This document shows, piece by piece, positions 1 to 7,959 of a stretch of DNA of 64,000 nucleotides. The notes under the pieces are model-generated. The model was not told where the DNA came from and made no database searches. It saw only the letters and a list, made by a program, of their open reading frames with translations. The translations under genes were made by a program, and so were the position numbers. This stretch comes from Rhodopirellula sp. SM50 (GTDB taxonomy: Bacteria > Planctomycetota > Planctomycetia > Pirellulales > Pirellulaceae). The stretch's first letter is position 1; each line of letters opens with the position of its first letter. Location of the stretch: the NCBI RefSeq assembly GCF_002289565.1, contig NZ_NTFY01000015.1, positions 62,001-126,000 of the forward strand. The letters are read 5' to 3'.

Positions 1-895
1 ATTCCAGCTCGTTGGGATAGTGCTTGCCGAAATGAATCGCATAGGTCAGCACCCGGTGGCTGTGCTGACGTGCGACCTCGGCGGCGACGATGCTGGAATC
101 CAAACCGCCGGACAGGAAGATGCCGACGGGCTCGCCCGACGGCAAACGCCGCGCGACGGCATCGCTGATCACACGCCGCGACTCGGCCACCCAGTGCCGA
201 TGATCATCGCCGTCACCCCGGCCGTCCCATTCATCGTCCTCAAAAGGAAACAGATTCGTCAGCTCGCTGGACGCATCCCTGCCAAGCGTGACCGCGTGTC
301 CGGCGGGCAATTCGTAAACATCCTTCAGCATCGTGCCGTGACCGGGAACGAAACTGAACGCCAAATACTGTGCGATCGCCGCCGGTCGAATCTCCGCGGC
401 ATACCCCGGTGCCGAAGTGATCGCCTTGGGCTCCGACGCGACCAGCCAGCGCGACGTCGCGGCAGACGTCTCGGTGTATCGCCCGTAAAAAACTGTCCGC
501 ACGCCGGCGCCGATTCTCGCAACATGCAGTGCACCGGCGGTCTCGTCAGCGATCGCCACGATCGCCGCCCCCTGTAAACGCGATAGTGCGGCAATCCCGC
601 GTGCCCGATACTCCGCGATCAATCCGGACAGCGCGACCGAACCCCCGGCAGATTCATTTCCGTCGCGGGTCAAAAACCCACAGACCAGCAAGGTCACGTC
701 GTCCTCGATCAACCCGCGGCGGTCCAAACGCAGACCGACGGCGTGGTCGTCACTCAACTGCAATCTTGCCAACGACGCATGGCTAGATTGCAGGAACACC
801 TCGCCGGGTGCGTTCCCGCGATGCATCAGCGTCGCGACCATCGATCGCAACAGCGTCTCCGACGGCGGCCCCGTGAATCCCACCAATGCATCCAT
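1..895 (-). CDS. Asparagine-synthetase-like protein, glutaminase Cys absent (3' part off the window)
   Basis: Translating the minus strand from the ATG at 895 gives an open frame to the window edge (298 residues seen). The N-terminal half has the layout of a class II glutamine amidotransferase (a LMHRG segment near residue 25, a LARLQLS segment), and the last part holds the ATP-pyrophosphatase P-loop of asparagine synthetases, FLSGGLDSS. Family members normally begin Met-Cys, with Cys2 as the glutaminase nucleophile. This protein begins MDALVGFTG, so glutamine hydrolysis is probably lost and it may use free ammonia or form another amide, as lasso-peptide cyclases do. The start lies 4 bp after the upstream lipoprotein stop, so it is the fourth gene of a unit with a cupin and a zinc-ribbon protein. 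The synthetase fold is well supported; the substrate is unknown. Confidence 0.85.
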   Translation of the reverse strand, partial: MDALVGFTGPPSETLLRSMVATLMHRGNAPGEVFLQSSHASLARLQLSDDHAVGLRLDRRGLIEDDVTLLVCGFLTRDGNESAGGSVALSGLIAEYRARGIAALSRLQGAAIVAIADETAGALHVARIGAGVRTVFYGRYTETSAATSRWLVASEPKAITSAPGYAAEIRPAAIAQYLAFSFVPGHGTMLKDVYELPAGHAVTLGRDASSELTNLFPFEDDEWDGRGDGDDHRHWVAESRRVISDAVARRLPSGEPVGIFLSGGLDSSIVAAEVARQHSHRVLTYAIHFGKHYPNELE

Positions 896-899
896 GGAT

Positions 900-1358
900 T
901 CACTCGGCCCGTTGCCGATCGAGCATGGCTCGCACCGCATGGGCTTCGGCGATGTAGATGCTGCGTGACTGGTTCACGATGTCTTGAATTTGTTGCTCCG
1001 CCTGCTGCGTGTTCCCCTCGAGCAACTCAATGAACGCCAGTTTGTAGCGTGCTTTGTCGGCCTCGTCCGACTTGGGAAACCGATCGATGGTTTGTTGAAA
1101 CAATTGCCGCGCTTGTGGAAGATCCCCTGCCCCGAGTTTGGCCTTCGCACGCAGGAAACGCGCCCGACTGGAGAGCGCATGACCGGGATTCTGTTCTTCG
1201 AATTCCGCCAACACAGAATCGGCCGCGTCGAATTGCCCCTTGATCAACAACTCTCTGCCGCGGTGAAAGGCTTCGCCGGATGGTTGGTTGTCGCATCCGG
1301 TCGTGCCGAACGCCATCAGCATCAGCACCGCGGCGAGGACAGCGAGGTTCGTTTTCAT
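900..1358 (-). CDS. TPR-type lipoprotein
   Basis: About 152 residues. A hydrophobic signal sequence ends in a lipobox (FGTTGC), so the mature protein should be lipid-anchored on the periplasmic side. The rest is helical and fits two or three tetratricopeptide-like repeats of the YbgF/BamD sort (LFQQTIDRFPKSDEADKARY is typical), which usually hold protein partners. A GTG three bases upstream (1361) is an alternative start; I prefer the ATG. It follows the zinc-ribbon gene by 6 bp and precedes the asparagine-synthetase-like gene by 4 bp, so the four genes are almost certainly co-transcribed. Confidence 0.8.
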   Translation of the reverse strand: MKTNLAVLAAVLMLMAFGTTGCDNQPSGEAFHRGRELLIKGQFDAADSVLAEFEEQNPGHALSSRARFLRAKAKLGAGDLPQARQLFQQTIDRFPKSDEADKARYKLAFIELLEGNTQQAEQQIQDIVNQSRSIYIAEAHAVRAMLDRQRAE

Positions 1359-1364
1359 CACGGG

Positions 1365-2336
1365 CTACCCAAAACTGGAGGTGGAGGATGCGACCGCCTG
1401 TTCCCGAGCGTGTTCTTCCAGCAACGCACTCATCGTCATTTCGCTGGCAAAACAGGCGGCCAGTCCGGTGGACAGGAACGGCAGCGCCAACACGTCGACG
1501 GGCAAGGTGCGTTTGCGGTTTTTGGGATCAATCTGCTTGGCCCGTTTGAGACGGTTGAAATCGTCGGGGGAAAACCCCAGGTCGATGATGTTGCGACCCT
1601 GCAGCGGCAAACCAAGCTTTGGGAGCTGCGATTGCATCTGCTGTCCCGCGGCGTCGGCATCATGAAGCAGATGCACCGGCAAATCGGGCTGCTCTTCCAA
1701 CACGCGTCTGGCATGTCCGAGCAGGTAATGGGGATAGCCGTTGATGGACAACACCAGCATGGACTGTTCGGCGTGGAGATTGTTGAGGACAAACAGATCG
1801 ACGAGTTCGTCGCGCTGCACAATCAACAATCGCTGAACCCCATAGTCGTACAAATCCGACTCGGGTGATTGCGGCGGCGGTGACGTCAGCGACGGCGACA
1901 CGATCAGCTTGTCGAGTGGCTTGCCGTCGTTCATCCACCGATCGATCAGTCGCAAGAATCGGTCTCGCGGCAAAATCGACGGACGACTCAACAGCGTTGC
2001 CGAAACGACGATTGCCGAAAGGAACCACATCACCGCAACGGCGGGGATGTTGTTGGCCCCAACCGCCAGCGCCCCGAAGATGAAGAACAACGTTCCCACC
2101 AAGAAACCGGGAAGTTTCGACACCTTTTGCCGCCGACAATACGTTCCGTACAGCTGGTTGCGAGTGAAAAATGCCGTGTCGTTTTGGCTTGCCGCGCGGA
2201 CAGCCGCGAGAAAACGTCCGTCGGTCAATCCCTTGGATCGCGTCTCTTGGGGATTGAAACTGAATCGATAACCGCAGGACGCGCACTTCATCCCCGATTT
2301 GACCGATTGGTTGTGCGGGCATTTGGGACATTTCAT
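1365..2336 (-). CDS. Zinc-ribbon membrane protein with a possible Toprim-like domain
   Basis: 323 residues from the ATG at 2336, which overlaps the cupin gene stop (ATGA); longer in-frame extensions would run through the cupin gene. Residues 3-21 hold two CxxC pairs (C3, C6, C18, C21), a zinc ribbon. Two hydrophobic segments lie at about 77-95 and 98-116. The C-terminal half has a Gly-Tyr-Pro turn (near 200) followed about 25 residues later by LLHDADAAG (D226, D228). That spacing and the DxDxxG motif resemble the Toprim core of topoisomerase VI A/Spo11-type proteins, although the usual upstream Glu is not clear. I do not recognise a named family. Zinc ribbon and membrane segments are seen directly; the Toprim relation is inference from motif spacing. 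Confidence 0.75.
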   Translation of the reverse strand: MKCPKCPHNQSVKSGMKCASCGYRFSFNPQETRSKGLTDGRFLAAVRAASQNDTAFFTRNQLYGTYCRRQKVSKLPGFLVGTLFFIFGALAVGANNIPAVAVMWFLSAIVVSATLLSRPSILPRDRFLRLIDRWMNDGKPLDKLIVSPSLTSPPPQSPESDLYDYGVQRLLIVQRDELVDLFVLNNLHAEQSMLVLSINGYPHYLLGHARRVLEEQPDLPVHLLHDADAAGQQMQSQLPKLGLPLQGRNIIDLGFSPDDFNRLKRAKQIDPKNRKRTLPVDVLALPFLSTGLAACFASEMTMSALLEEHAREQAVASSTSSFG

Positions 2337-3067
2337 GATCGAACGTCCGCCGGCGTACACACTGGCTCGCGATTCCGCTGTCGCTGGGCCGCCGAGACAC
2401 CGTCGATCACGGTGCGGTTGATCATCGGATGATCCCCGTGCGTCGGACCACAATCGCTGTCGGGATGCCAAGCGATGACGAGCAACGGATCATGTGTGGT
2501 GTTGAAGCTGTGGATGCCTTCGGGACGAATTGAAAAAATCATTCCGGGCTGCAGTGCCAATGCTTGATTCGGCGACCGGCAGACGCCTTGGCCGCCGACG
2601 ATCATCCCGAAACGAACCGTCGGGTGGGTATGGGCCGTCTGTTGCGTGTGCGGTGGAATGTGCAGCAAATTCAAACAGGGGTCGCCCTTGACGGCCGGAC
2701 CGATTAGCAAGGTGTCGCTGCAGCCATCGATATACCGCAAGCGGCCCGTCGATTCGATCGGACCGCCCAATTGAAACAGCCCGCGATAACCGATTCGCGA
2801 AGCGACGAACCCGCTGCCGGCCCCCTCGATCCGGCAGTCCCCCGGCGCACTGAAGTACATTCCGGCGGTCAATCGAAACTCGTGTCCGCCGCAGTTCAAT
2901 GACACCCTGCCGCGTTGCACAAACCCGTAGTGCGTCGCGTCCGATCCCAGCGACAAAGCTTCATCACCCCAGCCGTAGAGCACCGAGGGGAAGGACGAAT
3001 CCGTCAAATCACAGAGCGGTCGCGTCTGTGCGGCAAACAGGGAAACGGCGTCAGTCTGTTGATCCAT
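2333..3067 (-). CDS. Cupin-domain protein
   Basis: 244 residues. The C-terminal part (about 135-215) reads as a cupin beta-barrel: IPPHTQQTAHTHPTVRFGMI gives the metal-binding His pattern of motif 1, and a PEGIHSFNTTHDPLLVIAWH stretch gives motif 2. The N-terminal part (30-110) looks like a second, weaker barrel with FRLTAGMYFSAPGD. Bicupins of this kind are metal-dependent dioxygenases, isomerases or sugar-binding proteins; nothing here fixes the substrate. It is the first gene of the four-gene unit, and its stop overlaps the next start by four bases (ATGA). No signal peptide, so cytoplasmic. Confidence 0.75.
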   Translation of the reverse strand: MDQQTDAVSLFAAQTRPLCDLTDSSFPSVLYGWGDEALSLGSDATHYGFVQRGRVSLNCGGHEFRLTAGMYFSAPGDCRIEGAGSGFVASRIGYRGLFQLGGPIESTGRLRYIDGCSDTLLIGPAVKGDPCLNLLHIPPHTQQTAHTHPTVRFGMIVGGQGVCRSPNQALALQPGMIFSIRPEGIHSFNTTHDPLLVIAWHPDSDCGPTHGDHPMINRTVIDGVSAAQRQRNREPVCTPADVRS

Positions 3068-3138
3068 CGGTCTCAGCTTGCGTGGGTGGAGAGAAGGGAT
3101 CGCAAACGGCCTTCAAGGATAACGGAACTCGTCGTTTG

Positions 3139-3261
3139 TTGTTAGCGGCAGGGCGCGAGCCCTCCGGTCTTTCCGCTGTTTGTTAGCGGCAGGGCGCGAG
3201 CCCTCCGGTCTTTCCGCTGTTTGTTAGCGGCAGGGCGCGAGCCCTCCGGTCTTTCGACGTG
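3139..3261. repeat. 41-bp tandem repeat, three copies
   Basis: Units begin at 3139, 3180 and 3221 with identical cores (TTGTTAGCGGCAGGGCGCGA onward, running into GCCCTCCGGTCTTTCCGC). The core is the most frequent intergenic repeat of the window (also near 10464, 15314, 54831 and 58711-59164). It lies between the start of the cupin gene and the divergent redB operon; no gene is seen in 3068-3557. Confidence 0.9.
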
Positions 3262-3424
3262 TTTTTGACCTGCGACCGGACGGCTCGCGGGCTATCGATC
3301 GAGTGAGCCGCGACGCGTAAGCGACCGGGCATTCTCGCGCTGCCCGGGGCCGTACGGCCAGCGGCTCACCATTGCCTCGACAAATCCCAATAAAACGACA
3401 GCCCGCTCGCGCCGTTCCGCTAAC
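3221..3424. repeat. Nested palindrome between divergent operons
   Basis: The third 41-bp unit (3221-3261) is matched by an inverted partner at about 3400-3424 (CCCGCTCGCGCCGTTCCGCT). The pair encloses a second palindrome at 3303-3369 that starts GTGAGCCGCGACGCG and ends GGCCAGCGGCTCAC. The same inner palindrome occurs at 10560-10626 and 63501-63567. A palindrome inside a palindrome is seen directly; function unknown. Confidence 0.8.
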
Positions 3425-3557
3425 CCCCTCATCACATTGCGCCTCGCCGGGCACCCCGCCTTCGGGATTACCCTCAACCCGGGGCCAATCGGTTGCCATC
3501 GGCCAACCGACGACCAACAGCTTCTATTAACACGGGGCAATACCGAGGAATAGCGGG

Positions 3558-4178
3558 ATGAATTCACGGCCGATTCTACTGATGACGTTTGTCGCATTGT
3601 TTTCGATGTCGGCGATCGGCTTCATTCAATTGACCGACTATTCCAGCCGTCCCGGCCGGGCAGGACAGGCCCCGCTTCAACTGACCAACCTGGCAAGTTT
3701 TGATGCGTCGTGGGCGGCCGATGTCCCCGCAGGCGACATGCCCACGTTGCTGGTTTTCTACCACCCGAAATGCCCCTGCACGGCGGCCACGGTACGGGTC
3801 CTGGAACGATTGCACCCGCGTTTTCAACCGATGCTGCGAATCGTCGCGGTCGCGTATTGCCCGCCAGAGCAGGACGACGCGTGGATCGAGTCTCGCACCA
3901 CGACGGCGTTAACCAGTCTGACCGGCACGCAGACCGTGATCGACAGGGGCGGCAAGCTGAGTGAACGATTCGGTGCCCTCGTCTCCGGGCATCTGCTGCT
4001 TTATGACGCCGGTGGCCGGTTGACCTTCAGTGGCGGAATCACCCCCTACCGCGGACACGAAGGCGACAGCCCCTCCTCGCTGGATCTGCTGCGTCGAATC
4101 AATGACCAGCCGGACGGCTGCGGACAATGGCCCGTCTTCGGATGTTCGATCGCCTCCGACCGGGAGCCGCAGAGGTGA
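3558..4178 (+). CDS. redB: RedB-like thioredoxin-fold protein
   Basis: 206 residues with an N-terminal hydrophobic signal or anchor (5-25), so probably periplasmic and membrane-attached. The thioredoxin-like active-site region reads FYHPKCPCTAATVRVLERL, a CxC pair (CPC) in the position of CxxC, followed by a typical beta-alpha pattern and an FGALVSGHLLLYDAGG strand. The C-terminus carries another Cys pair (CGQWPVFGC). This matches what I recall of planctomycete proteins annotated RedB, whose role is not established; a redox or metal-handling job fits. Its end overlaps the following histidine kinase by about 50 bp, which suggests translational coupling. Confidence 0.75.
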   Translation: MNSRPILLMTFVALFSMSAIGFIQLTDYSSRPGRAGQAPLQLTNLASFDASWAADVPAGDMPTLLVFYHPKCPCTAATVRVLERLHPRFQPMLRIVAVAYCPPEQDDAWIESRTTTALTSLTGTQTVIDRGGKLSERFGALVSGHLLLYDAGGRLTFSGGITPYRGHEGDSPSSLDLLRRINDQPDGCGQWPVFGCSIASDREPQR

Positions 4179-6178
4179 GAGAGATCCGGCGGACGATCGA
4201 CAATACCGACACGCTGTTCAAAGCGCGTTACCAAAAGGAATGTTTACGCGTCAACGGATTCATCCAATGGTTGATGGTTGCCCAATGGTTGGCCGGAATC
4301 GCGTTCGCCGCGTTCTATTCCCCACTGACCTGGATCGGCAATCACTTCGAATTGCACGTGCATGTTTGGGCTTCGATTCTGATCGGCGGCTCGCTATCGG
4401 GGTTCGCGATCTTGTGGCTGCGAACCTATCCGACCGCCGCCCACTCGCGACACGTGGTGGCGACGACACAAATGTTGTGGTCGGCGTTGCTGATTCATCT
4501 GTCCGGCGGCCGCATCGAAACCCATTTCCATGTATTTGCGTCGCTGGCCATCCTGAGCATCTATCGGGACTGGACGATCTTGATCACCGCGACCGCCGTC
4601 ATCGCGATCGACCACTTCGTTCGCGGCGTTTTCTATCCGCTATCGGCCTTCGGGATCGTGACCGAAAGCCCCTACCGCTGGATCGAACACGCACTGTGGG
4701 TACTGTTCGAAGTCGCGTTCCTGGCCCCCGGCTGCCGGCGATTGCGAAACGACATCCGCGAGCTCTGCGCACGCCAGACGGAAATCGAGGATGCCAAACG
4801 GTCGGTCGATCTGAAAGTCGAAGAACGAACCAAAGACCTGGTCAAGGCAAACCTGCTGTTGGCGATCAAAACGGCCGAAGCGGAGAAACTGGCCTTGGTC
4901 GCCAAGTACACCGACAACGCCGTTGCGATCACCGACGGCGATGCCAATGTCGAATGGGTCAACGAAGGCTACACGCGGATCACGGGATTCGAATCCGACG
5001 AGATCATCGGTGCTCCCCAATCTGGATTTCGATCCGGCGAGCAAACCTGCCCCCAGGCATTGTCGGCCATGCGTCGAGCCATCGAGAAGAGACAGGCGTT
5101 CAACACGGAGATCATCAGTTACCGCAAAGACGGAACGCCGTTCTGGTTGGCGATCGAATTGCGTCCGATCCCCGGAAGCAACGACACCATGCAACGTTTC
5201 ATCAGCATCCAGAGTGACATCACCGATCGCGTCGAAGCCGAGCGGCAAAACAAAGTCCTGCAACAGGAAATCGTCGACGCCTCCCGCCAAGCCGGAATGG
5301 CCGAGGTCGCCACGGGGGTGCTTCATAACGTCGGCAATATCCTCAACAGCGTGAACGTTTCCGCGTCGATCATCCGAAAACAATTCTCCAACAGCGCGCT
5401 GCAGAACCTGGAAAAGGCGACCGACCTGATTTCCGAATACGAATCGTCGTTCGCGGACTTCGTTCAAAACGACTCCCGTGGTCAAAAGCTTCCCAAATAC
5501 CTGGTCGTCGTCTCTCAATCGCTGCGTCACGAGCAATCATCCATCGATCGAGAGCTCAGCGACCTGACCAAAAACATTGAACACATCAAAGAAATCATCG
5601 CCGTGCAACAAACCATGGCGAAAACCTCCGGACTGCAACAAGAACTCTACGCCAGTGACCTGATTCGCGACGTCTTGACGGCCAACAAGGAATCGTTGAA
5701 CAAGCACGCGATCGAGGTCATCGAAGATTTTGCGGATCCCGATCCGACGATGGTCTCGGACAAACATCGGATCCTGCAAATCCTGATCAACCTGGTGTGC
5801 AACGCCAAGGATTCCCTGTTGGAGGCGGGCGTCCCCCAGCCGACCATTCTGCTGCGAACGTGGACCGAGCAGGATCACGTCTGCTTTGAAGTAGCCGACA
5901 ACGGCGTCGGAATCCAAACCGACAACCTCAACAAAATCTTTCAACACGGGTTCACGACGAAGATCCACGGCCACGGGTTCGGTCTGCACAGCAGCGCCAA
6001 CGCGGCAACCGAAGTCGGCGGACGGCTCTCGGCAACCAGTGCGGGGATTGGAACGGGCGCTCAATTCGTCCTGCGGGTTCCCATCCAAGGCCGCACGCGT
6101 TGCGATCAACGCGACCACCAGGAACGTGATGCCGATCCGACAACATTGATTCATTCCGAATCCGGAGAAACCGCATGA
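4127..6178 (+). CDS. Membrane PAS histidine kinase
   Basis: 683 residues from the ATG at 4127; the ATG at 4142 is an equally good start. Residues about 44-200 form a multi-span membrane sensor rich in His within or beside helices (FELHVHVWAS and GRIETHFHVFASL). A coiled coil (205-255) leads to a PAS domain (about 255-370, SYRKDGTPFWLAIELRPI). The dimerisation helix carries H400 in GVLHNVGNILNSV. The ATPase has N559 (NLVCNAKDS), D591 (DNGVG) and GHGFGLHSSA. It overlaps redB upstream and shares ATGA with the next gene. The intramembrane His residues hint at haem, metal or redox sensing, which would suit a RedB partner; that is inference. Confidence 0.9.
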   Translation: MARLRMFDRLRPGAAEVREIRRTIDNTDTLFKARYQKECLRVNGFIQWLMVAQWLAGIAFAAFYSPLTWIGNHFELHVHVWASILIGGSLSGFAILWLRTYPTAAHSRHVVATTQMLWSALLIHLSGGRIETHFHVFASLAILSIYRDWTILITATAVIAIDHFVRGVFYPLSAFGIVTESPYRWIEHALWVLFEVAFLAPGCRRLRNDIRELCARQTEIEDAKRSVDLKVEERTKDLVKANLLLAIKTAEAEKLALVAKYTDNAVAITDGDANVEWVNEGYTRITGFESDEIIGAPQSGFRSGEQTCPQALSAMRRAIEKRQAFNTEIISYRKDGTPFWLAIELRPIPGSNDTMQRFISIQSDITDRVEAERQNKVLQQEIVDASRQAGMAEVATGVLHNVGNILNSVNVSASIIRKQFSNSALQNLEKATDLISEYESSFADFVQNDSRGQKLPKYLVVVSQSLRHEQSSIDRELSDLTKNIEHIKEIIAVQQTMAKTSGLQQELYASDLIRDVLTANKESLNKHAIEVIEDFADPDPTMVSDKHRILQILINLVCNAKDSLLEAGVPQPTILLRTWTEQDHVCFEVADNGVGIQTDNLNKIFQHGFTTKIHGHGFGLHSSANAATEVGGRLSATSAGIGTGAQFVLRVPIQGRTRCDQRDHQERDADPTTLIHSESGETA

Positions 6179-7959
6179 GTGCCGCAGACATGACTGTCGA
6201 ACATCTGCTGGTGATCGACGACAACGAAGCGATCCACGACGACTTCAGGAAAATCTTTGCGACGTCGTCTGCCCACGACGACTTGATGGCGTTGGACGCA
6301 GAGTTGTTCGGCGAGGAATCGGAGCCCCAGGCCGCCTCACCAAGCTATGCGTTGAGCTTTGCCAGCCAAGGCCGCCAGGGATGCCAGATCGTCCAAGAGG
6401 CGAAACAACGGGGCGTCCATTTTGGCACCGCCTTCGTCGACATGCGAATGCCGCCGGGATGGGATGGCGTTCAAACCATCCAGCGACTCTGGGAAATCGA
6501 CCCCGATCTGCAAGTCGTGATCTGCACCGCTTTTTCAGATCACAGTTGGAGCGAAATCGCCCGACGCCTCGGTCGCACCGACAAATTGTTGGTCTTGAAA
6601 AAACCCTTCGATGAAATCGAGGCGGTTCAACTGGCGACATCACTTTGCGAAAAACGTCGACTGCTGGATCGGCATCAACGGGCTTTGAGTGAGTTGACCA
6701 AGACGGTCGCATCACAACAGTCAAAACTCGAGTCGGCCCACCAGAACGCCGAAGTGCTGATCGACTCGATCTCCAGCATCCTGGTTTGCCTGGACCGAGA
6801 CCATCGCGTCACGCGTTGGAACCCGCATGCCGAAAACACATTCGACATCACGGCCGACCACGCGATCGGACGCACGCTGGCAGAACTGCCCATCGCCTGG
6901 GCCGACGCCGCCAAGCTGGAAAGTCTGTTGCACGCCGATTCATCGCAGAACCCTCAACACGACGAGATCCAATTCGTTGACCGCTGTGGTGGAAAACGCA
7001 CGCTCGATATTCGCATTTCTCCGCTCAGTGATGCCGCATCGGCCGCCATGCTGGTCGTGGCAACCGATGTCACGCGACAACGATTCATCCAGGCCCAATT
7101 GGACCAGTCACGACGATTGGAGTCGGTCGGGCAACTTGCCGCCGGCGTCGCACACGAAATCAATACGCCGATGCAGTACATCGGCGACAATGTCCGCTAC
7201 GTCGCCAAAACCATCGACCGACTGTCCCAATTACTTGATTGCCTGCCGGCCTTTGTCGATGAATCGGTCTCCGACGCGGAATTGATCGGACTCCGCAGGT
7301 CACTCGACGGATTCGACAACGCCCACAAAGTCCGCACGGCAATTGAACAGATGCCCGACGCCCTGGTCGATTCGATCGATGGTGTCGAAGCGGTTTCCAA
7401 GATCGTCGCGGCCATGAAAGAGCTATCGCACCCGGGGACCGGCAAGCGAAGCCAACTTTGTATCAACCACGTGTTGCAGTCGACCGTCGCGGTCGCCAGG
7501 AATGAATGGAAGTACGTAGCTGAAATCCAGACCGATCTCGACGACCAGCTGCTGCCGATCGACGGCTTGCCGAGCGAATTGAACCAGGCGTTTCTGAACA
7601 TCATCATCAACGCATCACACGCGATCGGCGAGCGCGCCGAACGCCACGAACTGGAAAAAGGCGTGATCGCGATCGGCACCCGCGATCTCGGCGACGCCGT
7701 CCAGGTCACGATCTCGGACAACGGCGGAGGCATCCCGGCCGCGATCCGCAAGCGAGTCTTTGAACCGTTCTTCACGACCAAAGACGTCGGCAAGGGAACC
7801 GGCCAAGGCCTGGCGATCGCGCATTCGGTGATCGTCCAAAAACATCACGGCAAACTTTGGTTCGACGTCGACGACGAGGTCGGTACGACGTTCACGATCC
7901 AGATCCCTCGCTGCCCACAGCCGGCCGCGGTGGTCGAATCGACCGGAGCGATGCGATGA
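6175..7959 (+). CDS. Receiver-PAS-histidine kinase hybrid
   Basis: 594 residues, no membrane segment. The receiver domain is N-terminal (about 8-155): acidic pair D15/D16, phosphoacceptor D89 in [13 protein letters not shown]142/K143 in LKKPFD, and an insert of about 35 residues after helix 1. A coiled coil (165-190) leads to PAS (190-305). The kinase core has H327 in [20 protein letters not shown]479 in the N-box, D515 in SDNGGGI, and GKGTGQGLA. An N-terminal receiver suggests it is phosphorylated by the preceding kinase and passes phosphate on to the downstream receivers. Its start overlaps the upstream stop (ATGA at 6175) and its stop overlaps the next start. Confidence 0.92.
   Translation: MSAADMTVEHLLVIDDNEAIHDDFRKIFATSSAHDDLMALDAELFGEESEPQAASPSYALSFASQGRQGCQIVQEAKQRGVHFGTAFVDMRMPPGWDGVQTIQRLWEIDPDLQVVICTAFSDHSWSEIARRLGRTDKLLVLKKPFDEIEAVQLATSLCEKRRLLDRHQRALSELTKTVASQQSKLESAHQNAEVLIDSISSILVCLDRDHRVTRWNPHAENTFDITADHAIGRTLAELPIAWADAAKLESLLHADSSQNPQHDEIQFVDRCGGKRTLDIRISPLSDAASAAMLVVATDVTRQRFIQAQLDQSRRLESVGQLAAGVAHEINTPMQYIGDNVRYVAKTIDRLSQLLDCLPAFVDESVSDAELIGLRRSLDGFDNAHKVRTAIEQMPDALVDSIDGVEAVSKIVAAMKELSHPGTGKRSQLCINHVLQSTVAVARNEWKYVAEIQTDLDDQLLPIDGLPSELNQAFLNIIINASHAIGERAERHELEKGVIAIGTRDLGDAVQVTISDNGGGIPAAIRKRVFEPFFTTKDVGKGTGQGLAIAHSVIVQKHHGKLWFDVDDEVGTTFTIQIPRCPQPAAVVESTGAMR

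Noticed and set aside
3224-3597. Minus-strand open frames across the 3139-3424 repeats
   Set aside because: They run through repeat arms, have no ribosome site and overlap the start of redB.
4030-5217. Plus-strand frame overlapping the histidine kinase
   Set aside because: Arg-rich shadow translation of the kinase gene in another frame, without family motifs.
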